Assembly: GCF_009766085.1 (NCBI RefSeq)
Contig: NZ_LMUF01000011.1
Coordinates: 62,001-126,000, forward strand
Source: Burkholderia sp. S171
GTDB lineage: Bacteria; Pseudomonadota; Gammaproteobacteria; Burkholderiales; Burkholderiaceae
Length of the DNA: 64,000 bases
Direction: 5' to 3'
In this document: positions 59,652 to 64,000 of the stretch, piece after piece
How the letters are laid out: the number at the start of each line of letters is the position of its first letter
Numbering within the stretch: the first letter of the stretch is position 1
Notes under the pieces: generated by a model
The model's input: only the letters and a program-made list of their open reading frames with translations
The model's database searches: none
What the model was told of the DNA's origin: nothing
Made by a program: the position numbers and the translations under genes

Positions 59652-59876
59652 GGGCAGAGTATAACGCGGGCGCCGGGAGGGGCGAATCCAGCTGAAAGGC
59701 CGGAAAACCGCAAGAAAAATGACACGACAAGCACACGTTAGCCGCGATTCTTCATGCTGTTTCTAGGGCGGCTCAAAGGTGACTTGCAATAACAACTACG
59801 CCGCGATGACGCGGCGTAGTTGTCGAACGAAATTACAGCTTGTGATCCTGATCAAACCTGCGCTTAAAACAGCGCA
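59652..59876. other. Gap between lepB and rnc
   Basis: About 225 nt between two otherwise contiguous genes. It contains only the hairpin at 59793-59824 and no supported gene. A separate rnc promoter is likely but not assigned. Confidence 0.4.
59793..59824 (-). terminator. Terminator-like hairpin after lepB
   Basis: A 14-bp perfect stem (ACAACTACGCCGCG with CGCGGCGTAGTTGT) and a 4-nt loop lie 50 nt after lepB. The T-run after it on the minus strand is weak, so partial termination before rnc is the likeliest effect. Confidence 0.65.
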
Positions 59877-60770
59877 TCAATGGAACACGCCAATGCGCTT
59901 CAAACTGCTGAAGTTCATCCAGATAAAGAATGCACGTCCCACGATATTCGCGTCAGGCACGAAACCCCAATAACGGCTGTCTGCACTGTTATCGCGGTTG
60001 TCGCCCATCATGAAATAGTTACCCGCCGGCACTTTGCAAATGACGCCTTGAGCGTTGTAGTTGCAGTTGTCGCGGAACGGGAAGTCGTCAGCGCCAATCA
60101 CGAACGGCGGCACTTGCGCATTATTCAGGATCGCGTTCTTGCGGCCATCGAGATCTTCTTCGAACTGCTTTGCATAACCAATGCGTTCGTCATCGAAGAA
60201 ATCAGGCAGCGCCGTTTCCGGAACAGCCTTGCCATTGATGGTCAGCTTCTTGTCCTGATACGCGATGGTGTCGCCGGGAAGACCGATCACGCGCTTGATG
60301 TAATCCACTGACTCGTCTTTCGGATAACGGAACACGACTACGTCCCCGCGCTTGAGCGGCGTGCCACTGGTCAGCTTGGTATTGCTGATTGGCAGACGCA
60401 GGCCATATTCGAATTTATTGACGAGGATGAAATCGCCCACCAGCAACGTAGGCACCATGGATCCCGACGGAATCTTGAACGGTTCGACGACGAACGAGCG
60501 CACCACGAACACCACCAGGATCACCGGAAAGAAGCTTGCCGAATACTCCAGGTACCACGGCTGACGGAGCTTTTCATCGCGTAGGTGAGCACGCGTTTGC
60601 GGCGCGTTTTCGTCGGCGAAACGGGGCTCAAGGCGTGCCTGCTGCTGATCGAAATCTGCTACCGCTGCATCTGCTGCGCGACGCCGTTGCTTCTCAAACA
60701 CCAGTTTGTCGAACACCCACGCAATCCCCGTCACGATGACGAGCACCAAAAGAATCAACGCAAAATTCAT
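59877..60770 (-). CDS. lepB: Signal peptidase I (LepB)
   Basis: Cleaves signal peptides of secreted proteins at the periplasmic face. Two N-terminal membrane spans (NFALILLVLVIVTGIAWVF and FFPVILVVFVVRSFVV) flank a cytosolic loop. The catalytic Ser is in PFKIPSGSMVPTLLVGD and the Lys in DESVDYIKRVIGLPGD; the box GDNRDNSADSR is also present. The ATG at 60770 gives 297 residues. lepA is 21 nt upstream. Confidence 0.96.
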   Translation of the reverse strand: MNFALILLVLVIVTGIAWVFDKLVFEKQRRRAADAAVADFDQQQARLEPRFADENAPQTRAHLRDEKLRQPWYLEYSASFFPVILVVFVVRSFVVEPFKIPSGSMVPTLLVGDFILVNKFEYGLRLPISNTKLTSGTPLKRGDVVVFRYPKDESVDYIKRVIGLPGDTIAYQDKKLTINGKAVPETALPDFFDDERIGYAKQFEEDLDGRKNAILNNAQVPPFVIGADDFPFRDNCNYNAQGVICKVPAGNYFMMGDNRDNSADSRYWGFVPDANIVGRAFFIWMNFSSLKRIGVFH

Positions 60771-60791
60771 CAATCGTTTCCGGTTGTTTTA

Positions 60792-62582
60792 TTAATCTTC
60801 GACGCGAAGAATCGCGAGGAAAGCTTCTTGCGGAATCTCGACCGAACCGACTTGTTTCATGCGCTTCTTGCCGGCCTTCTGCTTTTCCAGAAGCTTTTTC
60901 TTTCGCGAGATATCGCCGCCGTAGCACTTTGCCAGAACGTTCTTACGCAATGCTTTAATGTTCTCGCGCGCGATAATGTTGGCGCCAATAGTCGCCTGGA
61001 TTGCGACGTCGTACATTTGGCGCGGAATCAGTTCGCGCATCTTCGACGCGACTTCACGTCCGCGATGCTGACTCTGCGACCGGTGCACGATCACTGACAA
61101 CGCGTCGACCTTATCGCCATTGATCAGCATGTCGACCTTCACCACATCCGACGCGCGATATTCCTTGAACTCGTAATCCATGGACGCATAACCGCGCGAC
61201 GTGGACTTCAACCGGTCGAAGAAATCCAGCACGATTTCCGCCATCGGGATTTCGTACGTGAGCTGAACCTGACGGCCGTGATACAGCATGTTGATCTGCG
61301 AACCGCGCTTGTTCGTACAGAGCGTGATCACCGCGCCCACATACTCCTGCGGCATGTACAGGTTCACGGTCACGATCGGCTCGCGCACTTCTTCAATGTA
61401 AGAAGGCTCCGGCATCTTGGCCGGGTTCTCGACCTGGATCAGCACGCCGTCACGCTTCACGACTTCGTACACCACGGTCGGCGCCGTGGTGATGAGGTCC
61501 ATGTCGAACTCGCGCTCAAGCCGCTCCTGCACGATCTCCATGTGCAGTAGACCGAGAAAGCCGCATCGGAAACCGAAACCAAGCGCTTGCGAGACTTCCG
61601 GCTCGTACTGCAGCGAGGAGTCGTTCAGCTTCAGCTTTTCCAGCGATTCACGCAGTGCGTCGTACTGATTCGCTTCGATCGGATACAAACCCGCGAACAC
61701 CTGCGGCTTCACTTCCTTGAAACCGGGCAGCGGCGTTTCAGCCGGGCGCGCGACGGTGGTCACCGTGTCGCCCACTTTCGCCGCCTGCAATTCCTTGATG
61801 CCCGCGATGATAAAGCCCACCTGCCCCGCCGACAGCGACGCGAGATTCGTGGCTTTCGGCGCGAACACGCCGAGACTTTCGACCGGATAAACCGCCCCGG
61901 ACGCCATCATCTTGATCTTTTCCTTCGGACGCAGCGTACCGTTCTTGATGCGCACGAGCATGACCACGCCGACGTAATTATCGAACCATGAATCGATGAT
62001 CAGCGCCTGCAGCGGTGCGTCCGGATCGCCCTTCGGAGGCGGCACTTTAGCGATCAGCGCTTCAAGCACATCGGTCACGCCGAGGCCCGTCTTGGCGCTG
62101 CAACGCGCGGCATCGGTTGCATCAATACCGATTACATCTTCAATTTCCGAAATTGCGTTCTCGGGGTCTGCCGCGGGCAGGTCGATCTTGTTCAGGACCG
62201 GCACGACTTCCACGCCCAGTTCGATCGCCATGTAGCAATTGGCGACCGTCTGCGCTTCCACGCCCTGGCTGGCGTCCACCACCAGCAGCGCGCCTTCGCA
62301 GGCGGACAGCGAGCGGCTGACTTCGTACGAGAAGTCGACGTGGCCCGGGGTGTCGATGAGATTCAGGTTGTAGACCTGACCGTCGAGGGCCTTGTAGCTC
62401 AGTGCCGCAGTTTGCGCCTTGATGGTGATGCCGCGCTCGCGCTCGAGATCCATGGAGTCGAGCACCTGCGCGTCCATCTCGCGATCGGACAAGCCGCCGC
62501 ACAACTGGATGATGCGATCGGCGAGCGTCGACTTGCCGTGGTCGATGTGCGCAATGATCGAGAAGTTACGAATATGATTCAT
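60792..62582 (-). CDS. lepA: Elongation factor 4 (LepA)
   Basis: Ribosome-associated GTPase proposed to act in translation initiation and in back-translocation. The 596 residues match the family length. G1 is [13 protein letters not shown]3 is [12 protein letters not shown] and G4 is [10 protein letters not shown]. The C-terminal LepA-specific domain is present ([19 protein letters not shown]). It is followed by lepB, the classic pair, and preceded by a glutaredoxin-like gene 140 nt upstream. Confidence 0.97.
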   Translation of the reverse strand: MNHIRNFSIIAHIDHGKSTLADRIIQLCGGLSDREMDAQVLDSMDLERERGITIKAQTAALSYKALDGQVYNLNLIDTPGHVDFSYEVSRSLSACEGALLVVDASQGVEAQTVANCYMAIELGVEVVPVLNKIDLPAADPENAISEIEDVIGIDATDAARCSAKTGLGVTDVLEALIAKVPPPKGDPDAPLQALIIDSWFDNYVGVVMLVRIKNGTLRPKEKIKMMASGAVYPVESLGVFAPKATNLASLSAGQVGFIIAGIKELQAAKVGDTVTTVARPAETPLPGFKEVKPQVFAGLYPIEANQYDALRESLEKLKLNDSSLQYEPEVSQALGFGFRCGFLGLLHMEIVQERLEREFDMDLITTAPTVVYEVVKRDGVLIQVENPAKMPEPSYIEEVREPIVTVNLYMPQEYVGAVITLCTNKRGSQINMLYHGRQVQLTYEIPMAEIVLDFFDRLKSTSRGYASMDYEFKEYRASDVVKVDMLINGDKVDALSVIVHRSQSQHRGREVASKMRELIPRQMYDVAIQATIGANIIARENIKALRKNVLAKCYGGDISRKKKLLEKQKAGKKRMKQVGSVEIPQEAFLAILRVED

Positions 62583-62721
62583 TCAGTGCCGATCAAGCAA
62601 AAAGGCGCGCCCAGACAAACGCGGAGCACGCCTTGAAAATGGGGGTGAAAAACTTATCTATTTTAGCCGAAAAGGCGGGCTGACGGCGGATTTTACGGGA
62701 AAGGTCCGATTGCTCAGGGAC

Positions 62722-62985
62722 TTAGCGCGTGCCGGGAGCGCTTGCACGCGCGCTTAGAAGCGCTTCCCGCACCCGCGTTTCGTCCAGCCGGTAATGGCAT
62801 AACTCCACGCCATCCAGCACCAGAACCGGCACGAGTTCGTCGTATAACGCTTCGAGCGCAGGATCAGTGTCAACATCAATCCACTCGATAGCGACGCCGA
62901 ACTCCGCCGCAATCGGCTCAAGCTCGGCGCGCAAGTCTTCGCACAGGTGGCACCACGCGCGCCCATAAAGCTTGAGCGCGTTCAT
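62722..62985 (-). CDS. Glutaredoxin-family thioredoxin-fold protein
   Basis: An 87-residue glutaredoxin-like protein of the DUF836 type. The redox pair is Cys14-x-x-Cys17 in GRAWCHLCEDLRAEL, and the cis-Pro region is LVPVLVLDGVEL. It lies 5 nt after the HtrA protease gene and before lepA, a neighbourhood that is conserved in Burkholderia. Disulfide exchange is expected; the partner is unknown. Confidence 0.85.
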   Translation of the reverse strand: MNALKLYGRAWCHLCEDLRAELEPIAAEFGVAIEWIDVDTDPALEALYDELVPVLVLDGVELCHYRLDETRVREALLSARASAPGTR

Positions 62986-62990
62986 TGTGC

Positions 62991-64000
62991 TTACTTCTGC
63001 ACCGGCGCACGCGGGCGCAACGGCACGAACTGCGTGTTGTCCCCGCGACGCACCAGCACCGCGACCATCTTGCTCGGGTCGACGTTTTGCGCGACCGCGT
63101 CGAATTGCTTCGCGCTCGTGATGTCCGTGTCGCCGATCCGCAAGATGATGTCGCCCTTCTGGAAGCCGGCACGCGCCGCCGGACCTTCCACCGCGTCCAC
63201 CATCACGCCATTGGTGACCTTCAGCGTCTTCTTCTGGTCAGCCGGAATGTCGCTCACCGCAATGCCGAGCGTGTTGCTCGCGCTCGCCTTCGGCACCGGC
63301 GTCTTCTTGGCTTCGGTCTTCGCGACCTTGTCCGGCTGCATTTCCGCAATGGTGATCGGCAAATCGCGCGACTCGCCCTTGCGCCACACGGTGATCGTCG
63401 CCTTCGTGCCCGGCTTCGTGTCGCCGACCATGCGTGGCAGGTCCGTCGCCGTGGATACGTCGTGGCCGTTGTATTTCAGGATGATGTCACCCGGCTGGAT
63501 GCCTGCCTTGTCGGCCGGCCCGCCCGCTTCCACGCTGCTCACCAGCGCACCCTGCGCCTTCGGAAGCCCAAGCGAATCCGCCACTTCCTTCGTGACCTCG
63601 CCAATTGCGACAGCAATTCGTCCGCGCGTGACCTTGCCCGTTGTCTTTAACTGATCAGCGACGCGCATGGCTTCATCGATAGGAATCGCGAACGAAATCC
63701 CCATGAAGCCGCCCGTACGGCTGTAGATCTGCGAGTTGATGCCAATGACCTCGCCCGCCATGTTGATCAGCGGACCACCCGAATTACCCGGATTCACCGC
63801 GACGTCAGTCTGGATGAAAGGCAGATAGTCGCCCGTGTCACGGCCCTTCGCGCTGACAATACCCGCCGTCACCGTGTTGTCGAGTCCGAACGGCGAACCG
63901 ATTGCCAGCACCCATTCGCCGACACGCACCTTGTTCGAATCACCGATGGTAATGGCTGGCAGGCTCGTCGCCTGGATCTTGACGACTGCCACGTCCGTGC
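62991..64000 (-). CDS. HtrA/DegP-family periplasmic serine protease (MucD-like), N-terminus outside window
   Basis: Envelope-stress protease and chaperone. The frame is open to the window edge, so the signal peptide and catalytic His lie outside. Visible are the catalytic Asp in TDVAVVKI at the extreme end, the Ser in VNPGNSGGPLIN and two PDZ domains (around GALVSSVEAGGPADKAGIQP and VMVDAVEGPAARAGFQKGD). The mucD-glutaredoxin-lepA order suggests that rpoE-rse genes are just upstream (inference). The last residues are Gln-Lys. Confidence 0.95.
   Translation of the reverse strand, partial: TDVAVVKIQATSLPAITIGDSNKVRVGEWVLAIGSPFGLDNTVTAGIVSAKGRDTGDYLPFIQTDVAVNPGNSGGPLINMAGEVIGINSQIYSRTGGFMGISFAIPIDEAMRVADQLKTTGKVTRGRIAVAIGEVTKEVADSLGLPKAQGALVSSVEAGGPADKAGIQPGDIILKYNGHDVSTATDLPRMVGDTKPGTKATITVWRKGESRDLPITIAEMQPDKVAKTEAKKTPVPKASASNTLGIAVSDIPADQKKTLKVTNGVMVDAVEGPAARAGFQKGDIILRIGDTDITSAKQFDAVAQNVDPSKMVAVLVRRGDNTQFVPLRPRAPVQK

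Overview
The window is a chromosomal segment of a high-GC beta-proteobacterium, most likely Burkholderia sensu lato (Burkholderia, Paraburkholderia or Caballeronia). The evidence is gene order: ppk-phoRB-phoU-pstBACS-glmM-folP-ftsH-rlmE, carAB-greA, gloB/methyltransferase/rnhA/dnaQ, uvrC-pgsA-tRNA, earP-efp, and htrA-glutaredoxin-lepA-lepB-rnc-era-recO-pdxJ-acpS-nagZ. The genus call is inference from protein flavour and synteny. Nearly all of it is core genome. I saw no insertion sequence, prophage, CRISPR array or rRNA.

Layout. 1-8.8 kb is phosphate and polyphosphate control: the 3' part of ppk converges on a minus-strand unit, pstS-pstC-pstA-pstB-phoU-phoB-phoR, headed by two tandem Pho boxes. 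9-16.4 kb holds cell-wall, folate and RNA housekeeping genes (glmM, folP, ftsH, rlmE, a YhbY RNA-binding protein, a DUF4149 membrane protein, greA). 16.5-21.3 kb is carAB with a candidate promoter and a long leader. 21.4-27.6 kb carries an MFS transporter, mltD, gloB, a methyltransferase, rnhA, dnaQ and tRNA-Val. A ParDE-type toxin-antitoxin pair follows the tRNA.

28.5-39.2 kb is more variable: a peptidase E, an unrecognised membrane protein, a GT4 glycosyltransferase, an MsbA-like ABC exporter, otsA-otsB for trehalose, a Sco protein, a CtaG-like protein and an ElaA acetyltransferase. 39.2-46 kb looks most accessory. It has two probable surface-glycan proteins behind a long AT-richer leader, then a catabolic cassette: a FadR-type GntR regulator, a solute-binding protein, trans-3-hydroxy-L-proline dehydratase and a pyrroline-2-carboxylate reductase-like enzyme.

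46-49.5 kb is uvrC-pgsA followed by tRNA-Gly, tRNA-Gly and tRNA-Cys. 49.7-51.8 kb is the EF-P arginine-rhamnosylation pair earP-efp, with the acceptor Arg32 present. 52-54 kb carries a BON lipoprotein and an NtrC-type response regulator in which the sigma-54 contact loop reads GAFAGA and the Walker B glutamate is Gln. 54-64 kb is a minus-strand conserved cluster running from an HtrA protease (truncated by the window end) to nagZ.

The best candidates for something little described are the degenerate NtrC-type regulator, the hydroxyproline cassette with paired operator-like palindromes, and the glycan pair at 39.7-41.9 kb. No unambiguous new multi-gene system is visible.
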